Assembly: GCA_944322635.1 (NCBI GenBank)
Contig: CALUPL010000064.1
Coordinates: 1 to 64,000 of the forward strand
Direction of reading: 5' to 3'
Source: an uncultured Mailhella sp.
GTDB taxonomy: Bacteria; Desulfobacterota; Desulfovibrionia; Desulfovibrionales; Desulfovibrionaceae
DNA length: 64,000 bases
Position 1 is the first letter of the stretch. Each line of letters starts with the position of its first letter. This document shows positions 15,688-24,922 of the stretch, one piece after another. The position numbers were made by a program, and so were the translations under genes. Below the pieces are notes generated by a model. The model did not search any database, was not told the DNA's origin, and saw only the letters and a list, made by a program, of their open reading frames with translations.

Positions 15688-16851
15688 ATGTCAGGCTCAA
15701 AAAACTTCCGGCCCGTGGCTCTTCAGCCGGTTCTTCTTCATAACGTGGTGGTACTCCCCGAAAAGTACGGTTTTTCAGGCGCATGGTGCGAAGGAAAGCC
15801 GGTAGCCCTGGCGCACATGTGCCGCCGGGGGCGCCAGTACGGCCGACAGGCTCCCTTTGCCGCTCCGGTGCGCACCGTGGAGGAGCCGTGCGTGTGGGGC
15901 GGAATCTTCCAAACACACTACGGGCATTTTCTCATTGAATCCATGCAGAACCTCTACGCCTTCCGGCAGCATCCCGAAAGGCGCATCGTGTGGCGCAACG
16001 GTTCGGCCGAGGCCCTGCGCCTCTGGCAAAAGAGCCTGCTCGAACTTACCCAGTGCAACAGAAACGGCTACGAATTCGTCAATGAGCCTACGCTGTTCCG
16101 GGACATTCTTTTCCCCGTTCCCGGGCTGATGTGCGACGTATGGCTCACGCAGGAACAGGTGGACGCCTTTGCCGTTTGCGAAGAAAAGGTGCAGAAAGGG
16201 AAAAAAGTCTGGCTTTCCCGCTCCAACGTGGATTCCGACAACATCGTCTTCACCAACGAGAGGGAGCTGGAAGCCATGCTTGCTTCCCGCGGCTGGCTCA
16301 TAGTGCATCCGGAAAATCATTCCGTTGCGGAGCAGGCACAAATCATGGGATCCGCCGAAGTCGTCATGGGCTGCATAGGCTCGGCCTTTCATACGCTGCT
16401 TCTGCTGAAGAATCCCAAAACGCGGTACATCGTCATCAACCGCATGAACGGCGCGGAAGAGGCCCACAACCTTCAGTTCGACCTCATAGCCAGGGCCAAA
16501 ACCGACAACTACTACGTGTGGGAACCTCCCAAACACGACGCCCAGCCGCTGCGCAGACGCAAGATCCATCACAACTGGCCCTGGTACGCCTTCGACCTCG
16601 ACGTCATCGGCCGCGAACTGAACCTGCGGGACGACTTTCGCGCAGACATGACCGGATGCCCCGGCATGACGCCCATTGCGGAAAGAAAAGCCGTAAACGA
16701 CTTGGGCCGTCCCATTCTTTTCAACATGGACGTGACCTTTGCCGACAGGCTCTATTACTACTACCGCTACGTGCGCAAAATGGGACGCCCTCTCAAAAAC
16801 TGGTGGACGGATTTTCAGCAGCGGGTGTGGCGGAACTTTCACAGGAGCTGA
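15688..16851 (+). CDS. glycosyltransferase family 61 protein
   Basis: 387 residues. Resembles the DUF563/GT61 group: an N-terminal EEPCVWGGIFQTHYGHFLIE segment (about 70-90), an internal KVWLSRSN motif near 180, ENHSVAEQAQIMGSAEVVMG near 210, and the GCIGSAFHTL turn that follows. Such enzymes add sugars to capsule or LPS; acceptor and donor are unknown. No signal or membrane helix is evident. The start at 15688 follows AGAAGG; the frame is open further upstream to 15577. It lies between kdsA (divergent) and an M20 peptidase (convergent), and its 3' end overlaps the peptidase gene by 59 bases on the opposite strand. Confidence 0.78.
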   Translation: MSGSKNFRPVALQPVLLHNVVVLPEKYGFSGAWCEGKPVALAHMCRRGRQYGRQAPFAAPVRTVEEPCVWGGIFQTHYGHFLIESMQNLYAFRQHPERRIVWRNGSAEALRLWQKSLLELTQCNRNGYEFVNEPTLFRDILFPVPGLMCDVWLTQEQVDAFAVCEEKVQKGKKVWLSRSNVDSDNIVFTNERELEAMLASRGWLIVHPENHSVAEQAQIMGSAEVVMGCIGSAFHTLLLLKNPKTRYIVINRMNGAEEAHNLQFDLIARAKTDNYYVWEPPKHDAQPLRRRKIHHNWPWYAFDLDVIGRELNLRDDFRADMTGCPGMTPIAERKAVNDLGRPILFNMDVTFADRLYYYYRYVRKMGRPLKNWWTDFQQRVWRNFHRS

Positions 16852-18505
16852 CGCCAAGTTCCCGCACAATGCGCTCCAGCATTCGGGGCGCCGTTTCAAA
16901 GGAATACCGAAGCTCTAGGCGTTCCGTGTCCTTATGGGCGTCCTTTCCCGAAGGCCCGGCGGAGGCAATGGGAACGTCCAGCGACAAAAGATCGTCCATG
17001 GCCAGGGAAAACACCGTTCCCCAGCCGGGCATGTTGTCCGCCAGAGTCTTCAGTTCTCCGGGCTCGCCCTGAAAGCCCATGTAGCTCAGGTCCATGATGC
17101 CGCTGAAGCACTCCACAAGCCCGACATTGCCCACGCTCTTTTCAAGATCGACGCAGACGCCTTCCATGATGGAACGCAGACGCCGCTCCTTTTCCGTGGC
17201 CCGAAGATTGAGCCGCTGGGGATAGTACGGCGGCAAAAAGCCCACCACGATGGCAGGCCCCTTGAGGTTGACCAGCGACACCAGATGGTCGAGCACGGCC
17301 AGCCCCTTTTCCCGCTCGTCCATGTCGGCAGGCAGTGATTCGGCAAAGTCTCGAAGAAGCGCCTTTGCATCTTCCTCGCTCTTCTCTCCGGCAAGAATCT
17401 GTGTGAGCTCCTGCACGGTGAACACGCGCGGCTCCCAGGCCGGCACGGGAGTATCCGTGCGCTTTGCCAGAAGCTGAAAACGACGCCCTGCCCCTCTGAT
17501 GCCGGCAAGAGTTTCATCCAGCGCGCGACGGGCCACGCCGCAGCACACCTCAAGCATGTCCAGAGGGCTTCTGCTCACGGAAAGCACGTTGAAATAGGCT
17601 ACCGCCCGTTCCGGCAGCGTAACGGAATAGGTGTCCCGCAGATCCTTGAGCTTGAGGCAGACCGGAGGCGTCAGCGTATCTTCTCCCGAACCGTCCATAA
17701 GGTCGGGGCAGCAGTCCATAAGGCACACTACTCTGGCTGCCAGAGTCGCGGCATTCACGCCGTCGAAGGAATAGCCAACGTGTGCCTCGCGCCCCACGCA
17801 GAAAAACAAAGGCATGATTTTGCCCGTGGTGCCGGTGAACAGAATGCGGTGAGGACGGCTTTCGCTCGTGGTCTTTGAAGTCCAGAACGCAGGTTCGCCC
17901 GAAAGGGCCGCCACAAGATCTAGCCCGTGCTCCCTGACGAAAGCGCAAAGTCCCGTAAGCGAACCGCGCATTCCCGTGGAACTGCCTTCCTCGTCGGGAA
18001 CCGCCAGAAAAAGAAGATTCACCCCGAGTTTTTCACGATGCCGGGCCATGTGCGCAAGATAGCACATGTGGATGGCCAGCCCCGCCTTCATGTCCATGAC
18101 TCCGCGGCCGAAAAGCCAGTTGCCCGACAAAAGATCCTCACGGGCGTCGTCGGGAATGTCCCGTTCCGAAATTGCCGCCGTGTAGGCGTCGGCATCAAAG
18201 GCCAGATCGGCCAGATCGCCGCATACGTCCGTATCCACCACGTCGAAATGACCGTTCAAAAGAACGGTACGGGCGCAGGGCTTTTTTGCCTGAACGAAGG
18301 CCAGCACGGCGCGTCTTTGCAGACCGCCTTCTTCCACGGAAAGAAAACGCAGAAAATCCGGATGATGCTGAAAATACGCTTCCTCGGACAAAAGCTCATA
18401 AATGGCATCCGCCGCCTCGTTTTCGCCGGGCGTATGTGACACACTGCGTATGCCCACCAGAAATTTCGTCAGATTCAGCATTCCTTCCCGCGTAAACTCA
18501 AGCAT
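16793..18505 (-). CDS. M20-family peptidase, RocB-like
   Basis: 570 residues. A zinc-dependent M20 peptidase/deacylase: metal-ligand motifs GHFDVVDTD (about 98-106), GRGVMDMKAG (near 140) and PDEEGSS (near 175). The overall length and domain order match RocB-like arginine-utilisation proteins instead of the 400-residue ArgE/DapE group. The C-terminal part carries SGIMDLSYMGF, seen in the RocB subgroup. The ATG at 18505 follows GGAGG. It is a single gene between GT61 and galU. The substrate is not known; a dipeptide or acyl-amino acid is likely. Its last 59 bases overlap the GT61 gene. Confidence 0.82.
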   Translation of the reverse strand: MLEFTREGMLNLTKFLVGIRSVSHTPGENEAADAIYELLSEEAYFQHHPDFLRFLSVEEGGLQRRAVLAFVQAKKPCARTVLLNGHFDVVDTDVCGDLADLAFDADAYTAAISERDIPDDAREDLLSGNWLFGRGVMDMKAGLAIHMCYLAHMARHREKLGVNLLFLAVPDEEGSSTGMRGSLTGLCAFVREHGLDLVAALSGEPAFWTSKTTSESRPHRILFTGTTGKIMPLFFCVGREAHVGYSFDGVNAATLAARVVCLMDCCPDLMDGSGEDTLTPPVCLKLKDLRDTYSVTLPERAVAYFNVLSVSRSPLDMLEVCCGVARRALDETLAGIRGAGRRFQLLAKRTDTPVPAWEPRVFTVQELTQILAGEKSEEDAKALLRDFAESLPADMDEREKGLAVLDHLVSLVNLKGPAIVVGFLPPYYPQRLNLRATEKERRLRSIMEGVCVDLEKSVGNVGLVECFSGIMDLSYMGFQGEPGELKTLADNMPGWGTVFSLAMDDLLSLDVPIASAGPSGKDAHKDTERLELRYSFETAPRMLERIVRELGVSSCESSATPAAENPSTSF

Positions 18506-18934
18506 GGTGGCCTCCTTATCATGAGGGCGTACCGTAGTCCCGGACAAAAAAAAGACAAGACGCCAGCCTGCCGATCCTTTCCCGCAACGCCGCTCTCTTC
18601 GGGCAGGCGAAAGCGCGAACGGCAATCCCGTTCAGCGCGCACTGCGCTTTTTCAAGCAATCAACGTCAGCTCCTCTGCGGTTCACCCTCAAAGAAAACGC
18701 AGAAAACAACTTCTCCGGCAAGCCCCTTTTCGCCCGCAATCTTTCACACACAAAAATTCTGGCGCACGGCCGAACCCCGCCTCATCCTGCCGGCATTTCC
18801 CACAAACACTCCGCGCCCGGCCGCAAAAAACGTCTGCACTCTCCGCCGCGCGCTCAGCCCGGCCGCACAAAAAAAGGGCGCGCCGACACTTCTTTGTCGT
18901 GCGCACCCTTGCATGCTCCATACAAAAAGACCGA
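18506..18934. other. intergenic stretch, peptidase to galU
   Basis: About 430 bases, pyrimidine- and C-rich on the plus strand. Apart from the galU terminator at 18869-18908 I see no gene or clear promoter; the promoter of the peptidase gene must lie here. Confidence 0.4.
18869..18908 (-). terminator. terminator of galU
   Basis: On the minus strand, GGGTGCGCACGACA pairs with TGTCGGCGCGCCC (small imperfections), followed by seven T. It lies 27 bases after the galU stop. Confidence 0.82.
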
Positions 18935-19801
18935 TTACTGAGCGAGCAGTTTCTTCAGCGCCTCGCGCAGAGGTTCCTGCAGCTTCTTGTCCTGAAGGCC
19001 GAAATAAATTCCTGCGGTCAGATAATCCACCCAGTCGCCGGCGTCGAAGCGACGGCCCTTCATCTTCACGGCCAGCATGCCCTTATCTTTCATGTAATTG
19101 GCAAGAGCGTCGGTAAGCTGAATTTCTCCACCCTTTCCGGGCTTGACCTGGGCAATGTAGTCAAAAATCTCACGGGGCAGAACATAGCGGCCCACAATGG
19201 CAAGACGAGAATTCATGGATCCTACGGCGGGCTTTTCCACCATGTCGGTAATCCGGTATATGCCCTCCTCCACTTCTTCACCGGCAACCATGCCATACTT
19301 GTCTATCTTGTCGGCAGGAACTTCCATCACGCCTATGGTAGGCATGTTGTACTTTTCCGCCGCCTGCACGAGCTGCACGAGGCCGGCGTTGTCACCCACC
19401 ATGAAATCATCGCCCACCATGACGGCAAAGTAATCTTCCTGCACCATATATCTCGCGCAGCCCACAGCATGGCCAAGGCCGAGCTGCTGCTTCTGACGTA
19501 CGGCCATGACGTCCACCATGCTGGCGGCTTCCTGCACGGCCTTGAGCTGATCTATCTTGCCGGCCTCGGCCAAAAGCTCTTCCAGCTCTATGTTGCGGTC
19601 GAAGTGATCCTCCACCACGCTCTTATGGCGATTCGTCACAAAAATGACTTCCTGAACGCCAGCACGCACGGCCTCTTCCACAACGTACTGGATAACCGGC
19701 TTGTTATAGATGGGCAGCATTTCCTTGGGAATGTTCTTGCTGGCGGGAAGAGAACGGGTACCCCATCCGGCGACAGGAAGAACGACCTTGCTTACTTTCA
19801 T
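18935..19801 (-). CDS. galU: UTP-glucose-1-phosphate uridylyltransferase
   Basis: 288 residues. Makes UDP-glucose for LPS and other glycans. Signature motifs: VVLPVAGWGTRSLPASKNIPKEM (start; the usual GLGTR is GWGTR here), NKPVIQYVVEEAV, QKQQLGLGHAV and VGDDF. ASKNIPKEMLP holds the conserved lysine. GAGG lies seven bases before the ATG. It is monocistronic, with its own terminator. The neighbouring Kdo and GT61 genes suggest supply of UDP-sugars to the outer membrane. Confidence 0.93.
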   Translation of the reverse strand: MKVSKVVLPVAGWGTRSLPASKNIPKEMLPIYNKPVIQYVVEEAVRAGVQEVIFVTNRHKSVVEDHFDRNIELEELLAEAGKIDQLKAVQEAASMVDVMAVRQKQQLGLGHAVGCARYMVQEDYFAVMVGDDFMVGDNAGLVQLVQAAEKYNMPTIGVMEVPADKIDKYGMVAGEEVEEGIYRITDMVEKPAVGSMNSRLAIVGRYVLPREIFDYIAQVKPGKGGEIQLTDALANYMKDKGMLAVKMKGRRFDAGDWVDYLTAGIYFGLQDKKLQEPLREALKKLLAQ

Positions 19802-20300
19802 GACGACCTCACAGAACCTTGGAAAAAGCTTTTACGGCGTTCGCCGCTTTCCAGAACAAAGCGGAAAATTCCGCGCATTGAACACACGGCATGGGCTGCC
19901 GCACAAACAAACCTTGGCAAAAGTCATTTTTATCACATGACGAGCCTTCCGCTGCATTATCAGCCAGATACGCATATCATGCCTTTCTTTTGCCTCAATT
20001 TATACTTTTTTCCTGCTTACGTCCATATGTTCATGCAATTGTAAAAAGAATGAAACAAAAAAAACATTGTCTTCCACAGAAATTCCTTCCAGGTCCGCAA
20101 GGTATGACGCCGTTGACCTTTCTTTTTATCAAGGTGCTGACACTGTTGTCTCAACAGGCAGGAGCTGAATCCCGACGTAAACAACAGGAACTCTCTCACG
20201 GCAGTTCCATTCGGAACATACAACAAGGCCTCGAAAAAGCTTCGACTTCTCCGAGACCTTGTTTCCAAAAAGACAAATTCAACCGCAATGCCTGCAGGCA
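19802..20300. other. intergenic stretch, galU to nifX-like gene
   Basis: About 500 bases between two leftward genes, AT-rich around 19920-20080. It must contain the galU promoter. An imperfect hairpin near 20220-20265 (ACAAGGCCTCG with CGAGACCTTGT) lies just after the nifX-like gene and could be its weak terminator. No gene was recognised. Confidence 0.4.
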
Positions 20301-20693
20301 TCAGGCGTGATGCCCGCATCCGCCTCTGCACAGGTTGACGGCCCCGAACTCCTGAAGCCTGCCGTCAATATAAGCCTGAAGCACTTCTTTCACGCTTAAA
20401 AAGCCCGTTGCATAAAAAACCTGCATTCCCATCTGATGCATGGCATTCAAAGGTCCCATTCCCATGCCCCCGGCAATGAGAACCTTTACTCCCTTGGCTG
20501 AGAGAGCCTGTACGGGAACAATGCATCCGCCATGCTCATGCCCTTCGTTGTACTCTATGCTTACGTCAAGAATGCGCCCATCCTGAATGCGGGCCAGAGT
20601 ATAGGCATCACAATGACCGAAATGGGCGCTGGGAACGGCATCGAGCCCGGCAGGAGCGTTGGAAGGAACTACGACAAGAACAGATTCGGACAT
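20301..20693 (-). CDS. NifX/NifB-family protein (dinitrogenase cofactor domain)
   Basis: 130 residues, one complete Nif-type cofactor-binding domain (COG1433/MTH1175 type). The start is VVVPSNAPAGLDAVPSAHFGHCDAY, with the conserved FGHC, then GGMGMGPLNAM (near 75-85) and a C-terminal CRGGCGHH that could bind a metal or Fe-S cluster. Nitrogen fixation is not implied; such small proteins are common in Desulfovibrio and link to Fe-S or Mo-Fe cluster handling. The ATG at 20693 follows AAGGAG; upstream frame is open but non-coding. A perfect inverted repeat lies upstream at 20816-20829. Confidence 0.85.
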   Translation of the reverse strand: MSESVLVVVPSNAPAGLDAVPSAHFGHCDAYTLARIQDGRILDVSIEYNEGHEHGGCIVPVQALSAKGVKVLIAGGMGMGPLNAMHQMGMQVFYATGFLSVKEVLQAYIDGRLQEFGAVNLCRGGCGHHA

Positions 20694-20815
20694 GATAAAA
20701 CTCCTTTTGAATATCCATGATCCGGCTTTGGGGAATGAGACGCCGCCCCGGCGGTCCAAAGGAAAATACCGCAAAGCCGACGCAAAACCGGACACGGCAT
20801 GGTTCATAAAAATTA

Positions 20816-20829
20816 TGCTCAAATGAGCA
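20816..20829. promoter_or_regulatory. inverted repeat upstream of nifX-like gene
   Basis: TGCTCA-AA-TGAGCA on the plus strand. On the minus strand it overlaps a -35-like TTGCTC with TATGAA 16 bases further, so it is placed as an operator for the leftward gene. The cognate regulator is unknown. Confidence 0.45.
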
Positions 20830-20919
20830 AATACGACTTTCTCTGCCCTTCGTCAAGGGGAAGTCGATTTTTGGGGCGGCAGCTTCGGAAAAAAACTTTC
20901 CGCTTCCGGCAAAGGGGAC

Positions 20920-20969
20920 AAAAAGCTTCCCCGCAAACGCGCCGAAGGAGCGGTCTGCGGGGAAGCTTT
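20920..20969 (-). terminator. terminator of the P-type ATPase gene
   Basis: Perfect 13-bp stem AAAGCTTCCCCGC/GCGGGGAAGCTTT with a 22-base loop that can itself fold partly, then a short T tract on the minus strand, 32 bases after the stop codon. Confidence 0.75.
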
Positions 20970-21001
20970 CATGGGGAGGAAACAGTCGTCCCGCTACGGC
21001 G

Positions 21002-23380
21002 TCAGGCTCTGGTTCTTGCAGCCCTCAGGCCGTTGGCAACCACAATGAGCGCGGTGCCCACATCGGCAAACACGGCCATCCACATGGTGGCATTTCCGGT
21101 AAAGGCCAGAAGGAAGAACAGCGCCTTTACGGCAAGGGCCAGAGCAATGTTCTGCACGAGAATGGCGTACGTTGCGCGGGAAAGACGGATGAATCTGGGA
21201 ATCTTGCGCAAATCGTCGTCCATGAGGGCCACGTCGGCGGTTTCCATGGCGGTGTCGGTGCCGCTTCCGGCCATGGCGAAGCCTATGTCCGCTCTGGCCA
21301 GGGCCGGAGCGTCGTTGATGCCGTCGCCGGCCATGCCAACCTTGCCCCACTGCTTCGAAAGTTCCTCAACGGCGTTCAGCTTGTCTTCAGGCAGAAGGTT
21401 GCCGCGAAAATCATCCACGCCCGCCTGGGAGGCAATGACGTGGGCCACCTTTTCGTTGTCGCCCGTGAGCATGACGGTGTGTACACCAAGCTTTCCAAGT
21501 TCGCGCACGGCCTCACGGCTGCTTTCCCGAATGGTGTCGGCCACGGCAAAGAGCGCGCGCACGGCCTTTTCATCCGCCAGGGCCACCACCGTTTTTCCCT
21601 GCTCTTCAAGAGATGCCGCAACCTGTTCCACCTTGTCGGAAGACAAGCCGGAAAGCTTCATCATGCGCATGCTGCCAAGGCTGAAGCGCTCTCCGTTCAT
21701 GATGCCGCGCACGCCCTGTCCGGCAACGGCCTCAAAGTCGTCCACGTCAAGCAGGTTCAAGTTTTCTTCACCCGCCTTTTCCGCCACGGCCAGAGACACC
21801 GGATGATCCGACCGGGCCGCAAGACTGGCCGCAAGAAGCAGATCTTCCTGCACGCCCTGTCCGTCCACGGCCTTCATGTCCGTCAGCCTGGGCTTGCCGC
21901 AGGTCAGCGTGCCCGTCTTGTCGAGGGCAAGGCAGCGCAGGAGGCGTCCCTGTTCCAGGAACATTCCGCCCTTGACGAGAATGCCGCTTCTCGTGGCGGC
22001 CGCCATGCCGCTCACAATGCTCACGGGAGTGGATATCACCAGCGCACAGGGGCAGCCGATGACGAGAAACACAAGGCCGGTGTACACGCTGTCAAGCCAG
22101 CCGCGCCCCATGAAGAGCGGCGGAACTACGGCCGTGACAACGGCAAGCAGGAACACGGCGGGAGTGTACCATCTGGCAAAGCTGTCCACAAAGCGCTGCA
22201 TGGGAGCGCGACGCCCCTGCGCTTCTTCCACGGCATGAATGATGCGGGCAAGCGTGGTGTTCGAAGCAGCCGCCGTCACCTCGAATTCCAGCGAGCCGGA
22301 CGTATTGATGGTTCCGGCAAACACGGTGTCGCCTTCGCTTTTTTCCACGGGAATGCTTTCCCCCGTAATGGGGGCCTGATCCACGGCGGAATGACCGGAA
22401 AGCACCACGCCGTCCAGCGCAATTCTTTCGCCGGGGCGCACCCTCACGCGGCTGCCCATGGGCACTTCGCGAATGTTGCGCTCCACCCAGGAGCCGTCCG
22501 CCTGAAGAACCGTGGCCTTTTCGGGCGAAAGGGCAAGCAGTTTGCTAATGGCGTTGCGCGCCCGATCCAGCGCCCTGGCCTCAATGGCCTCGGACACGTT
22601 GAACAGCACCATGACCATGGCCGCTTCCGGATACTGCCCTATGATAACGGCGCCGGTTACGGCCACGGACATGAGGGCATTGATGTTGAGGTTGAAGTTG
22701 GACACCGCCAGCCAGCCCTTGCGGTAGGTGCCGAGTCCGCCGAGCAGAATAGCCGCCACGGCAAAAAGAAGCGGCAGAGACGAAATCAGGGAAAAGCCCT
22801 CGGCCGGACGGGAAAAGACTCCCCATTCCAGAGCGAATTCCATGGCTTCGGAAAGAGCTGCGAAAAGCCCGGCCATCGCAAGCCGCTTCCACGGAATGCG
22901 GGGCGATTCCACCGTGCGGGAAGCGGAGCTTTGCCTTTCGCCCACGGGTTCTGGAATCATGTCTATGGAGGCAAGGGCCTCCTCTATGGTTTTGGTGGAA
23001 GCAAGCCCATGATGCACGGTAAGCACGCGCTGCATGAGATTGAACTCAAGCCCGGTAATCCCCTCCACGGAAGCAAGCCTCTTGCGTATGAGTGCTTCCT
23101 CCATGGGGCAGTCCATGTTTTTGATGAGGTACACGGCCGTCGTGTCCGAAGCACGTGCGACCAGAGCGTCGTCCACGGGCTGCGGCGCTTCGTGATCGTG
23201 ACCGCAGCAGCAGCCGTGATGCTCATGACCGGCATGGTCGTGGTGGTCATGATGCTCATGCCCCTCATGATCATGAGAGCGCTCCGCTTCGTGCATCTCC
23301 GGAGAATATATTTTAAGTGAAAAACCGGCGCAGGCACAGCTGGCCTGACCGGAGGAAGAGCATATGTCGTTGCCTTTCAT
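21002..23380 (-). CDS. zntA: Zn/Cd/Pb-exporting P1B-type ATPase
   Basis: 792 residues. Pumps soft divalent metals out of the cytoplasm. The N terminus is very rich in His and Cys (35-64, including CCCGHDHE), then an HMA-like domain with NMDCPMEE at 88-95, in which the usual second Cys is replaced by Glu. Eight membrane helices are expected; CPC at 443-445 is the transport motif, DKTGTLT at 487-493 is phosphorylated, TGES and GDGINDAP are present. CPC with the His-rich tail fits the ZntA/CadA group, not copper ATPases. It is divergent from the MerR-family gene and preceded by a MerR-type promoter with a 19-base spacer. Confidence 0.92.
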   Translation of the reverse strand: MKGNDICSSSGQASCACAGFSLKIYSPEMHEAERSHDHEGHEHHDHHDHAGHEHHGCCCGHDHEAPQPVDDALVARASDTTAVYLIKNMDCPMEEALIRKRLASVEGITGLEFNLMQRVLTVHHGLASTKTIEEALASIDMIPEPVGERQSSASRTVESPRIPWKRLAMAGLFAALSEAMEFALEWGVFSRPAEGFSLISSLPLLFAVAAILLGGLGTYRKGWLAVSNFNLNINALMSVAVTGAVIIGQYPEAAMVMVLFNVSEAIEARALDRARNAISKLLALSPEKATVLQADGSWVERNIREVPMGSRVRVRPGERIALDGVVLSGHSAVDQAPITGESIPVEKSEGDTVFAGTINTSGSLEFEVTAAASNTTLARIIHAVEEAQGRRAPMQRFVDSFARWYTPAVFLLAVVTAVVPPLFMGRGWLDSVYTGLVFLVIGCPCALVISTPVSIVSGMAAATRSGILVKGGMFLEQGRLLRCLALDKTGTLTCGKPRLTDMKAVDGQGVQEDLLLAASLAARSDHPVSLAVAEKAGEENLNLLDVDDFEAVAGQGVRGIMNGERFSLGSMRMMKLSGLSSDKVEQVAASLEEQGKTVVALADEKAVRALFAVADTIRESSREAVRELGKLGVHTVMLTGDNEKVAHVIASQAGVDDFRGNLLPEDKLNAVEELSKQWGKVGMAGDGINDAPALARADIGFAMAGSGTDTAMETADVALMDDDLRKIPRFIRLSRATYAILVQNIALALAVKALFFLLAFTGNATMWMAVFADVGTALIVVANGLRAARTRA

Positions 23381-23403
23381 GGTTGTTTCTCCTTGTTGAA
23401 AAC

Positions 23404-23434
23404 AAGGTAGTGTCTATAGCAGCTATAGAGTCAA
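23404..23434 (-). promoter_or_regulatory. MerR-type metal-responsive promoter of zntA
   Basis: On the minus strand TTGACT, a 19-base spacer and TACCTT. Centred in the spacer is the palindrome CTATAG-CTG-CTATAG (23414-23428). The over-long spacer is the hallmark of promoters twisted into activity by MerR/ZntR/CadR proteins; the sequence resembles known Cd/Pb/Zn operators. Confidence 0.88.
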
Positions 23435-23523
23435 TGCTTTTCGACAAAAAATTTGAAAATCTTTGTCAAAAAACAGAAAAAAGGGGAAATTCCTGTTATT
23501 TCAACTAACAAGAAAAACAATGC

Positions 23524-23551
23524 TTGACTCTCATGCCGTCTGACTTACCAT
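23524..23551 (+). promoter_or_regulatory. candidate promoter of the MerR-family gene
   Basis: TTGACT (23524-23529), 16-base spacer, TACCAT (23546-23551), about 27 bases before the start codon at 23586 when +1 is counted. Moderate match only. Confidence 0.4.
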
Positions 23552-23585
23552 GAAAAGCCTCGGAACGTTCGAGAAGGAGTACCGC

Positions 23586-24068
23586 ATGCCTCTGAAAATC
23601 GGAGAACTGGCCAAACTTTCCGGCTGTCAGGTAGTCACCATACGCTATTATGAAAAGGAAGGGCTGCTGCCGCCGCCCGAGCGCACGAACTCGAACTACC
23701 GCCTTTACAGCGAAGGCGACGTCGAACGCCTCCATTTCATCCGGCGGTGCCGCCTTCACGGCATGAATCTGGCCGAAATACGAAAGCTTCTCGCCTTCAA
23801 GGATAATCCCACGGTCAGCTGCGCCTGGGTCAACGATCTTGTGGACAAGCACATTGCCGACGTAGAAAGTCAAATTGCCTCTCTTCAGCACCTTAAAAAG
23901 CATTTGGAAGCCCTGCGCCATGCCTGCACCGGCGACCACGTGCAGGGATGCGGCATCATAGACAGCCTGGACCACGGTTCCCACTGCACCTGCTGCGAAG
24001 AGGAACACTGCCCGCTCAACGAGTATCCCGCCTCGGCCGATCATGCGCACGGAGAAGCAGCGAAATAG
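23586..24068 (+). CDS. Cd/Pb/Zn-responsive MerR-family regulator (CadR/ZntR type)
   Basis: 160 residues. The N-terminal MerR helix-turn-helix is KIGELAKLSGCQVVTIRYYEKEGLL. A long dimerisation helix spans about 80-112. Metal-binding cysteines stand at 79, 114 and 122, the positions that bind metal in CadR/PbrR-type sensors (Cys77, 112 and 119 in CadR). The tail adds CTCCEEEHC (134-142), a further possible metal site. The ATG at 23586 follows AAGGAG; a start at 23550 is less likely. It faces the zntA gene and is the obvious activator of its 19-base-spacer promoter. Confidence 0.9.
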   Translation: MPLKIGELAKLSGCQVVTIRYYEKEGLLPPPERTNSNYRLYSEGDVERLHFIRRCRLHGMNLAEIRKLLAFKDNPTVSCAWVNDLVDKHIADVESQIASLQHLKKHLEALRHACTGDHVQGCGIIDSLDHGSHCTCCEEEHCPLNEYPASADHAHGEAAK

Positions 24069-24292
24069 AACCCCCTTCGACTTTTCTGCTTCACCCCGGG
24101 GCACCACGCCGGGCCGCTTGCGCGTCCCGGCCGCTTGACGTACCATTGCCCGGCCTGCGAAAAAACGTCCGCTCCGTCATGCGCGGCAGGCGGGCAAGGC
24201 GCGTTCCGCACAGGCAACGCGCCCAAGCAGACTCCGGCGACGCGGCCTAAACGGCATGAAAAAAGACGCGCCGCTCCAAAAGGAAGGAATCC

Positions 24293-24907
24293 ATGAGTTT
24301 TCTCAAAGCCAGCACCAGCTTCACGCGCTTTCGCATCATTGACGACGTTCCCGCCGAACTGTGGTCCGCCATTCCCGAAAAGCTCCGTCAGTTCGCCTTC
24401 ATGGACATTGACGACATTGCTGAGGAACGCGCCTTCGGCTGGACCAATTTCGACGACATGCTCGACACGGAATGGAAAATGAGCCCGCCGGAAAAGGCCG
24501 ACTATCTGACCTTTTCCCTCCGTCTCGACACCCGGCGCATTCCCCCGGCCGTACTGCGCAAGCACACGCGCATAGCCCTTCGCGAAGAAGAGGCCAGAAT
24601 CAAGGAACTCGGCAAGAAGTTCATTCCAAGAGACCGCAAAAAGGAAATAGGCGAGCAGGTCAAACTGCGCCTCATGGGACGCTTTCTCCCCATTCCTGCG
24701 GAATTTCAGGTCATATGGAACACCCGCACCGGGCGCGTGTACTTTGCCTCCACGCAGACGAAAATGATTGAACTGTTCCTTGAACTTTTCACCCGCAGCT
24801 TCGACCTGCGCCTGGAACAGCTCGTTCCCTGCGCGCTGGCGCTCTCCATGCTCGGTGAACAGTGCGCCGACAAGCTCGACGCCGTGGAATCCACGCACTT
24901 CATTTAA
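24293..24907 (+). CDS. RdgC-like protein, N-terminal part
   Basis: 204 residues. Resembles the N-terminal two thirds of recombination-associated protein RdgC, a ring-shaped DNA-binding protein that limits RecA. Similar points are RIPPAVLRKHTRIALREEEAR (near 84-103), a basic helix KFIPRDRKKEIGEQVKLRLMGRFLP, then VYFASTQTKMIELFLELF. E. coli RdgC is about 303 residues. The next gene, 15 bases further, looks like the missing C-terminal part. The RBS is AAGGAAGG before the ATG. The family call is by motif pattern and is not certain. Confidence 0.6.
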   Translation: MSFLKASTSFTRFRIIDDVPAELWSAIPEKLRQFAFMDIDDIAEERAFGWTNFDDMLDTEWKMSPPEKADYLTFSLRLDTRRIPPAVLRKHTRIALREEEARIKELGKKFIPRDRKKEIGEQVKLRLMGRFLPIPAEFQVIWNTRTGRVYFASTQTKMIELFLELFTRSFDLRLEQLVPCALALSMLGEQCADKLDAVESTHFI

Positions 24908-24922
24908 CAAAAGGCATCGAAC

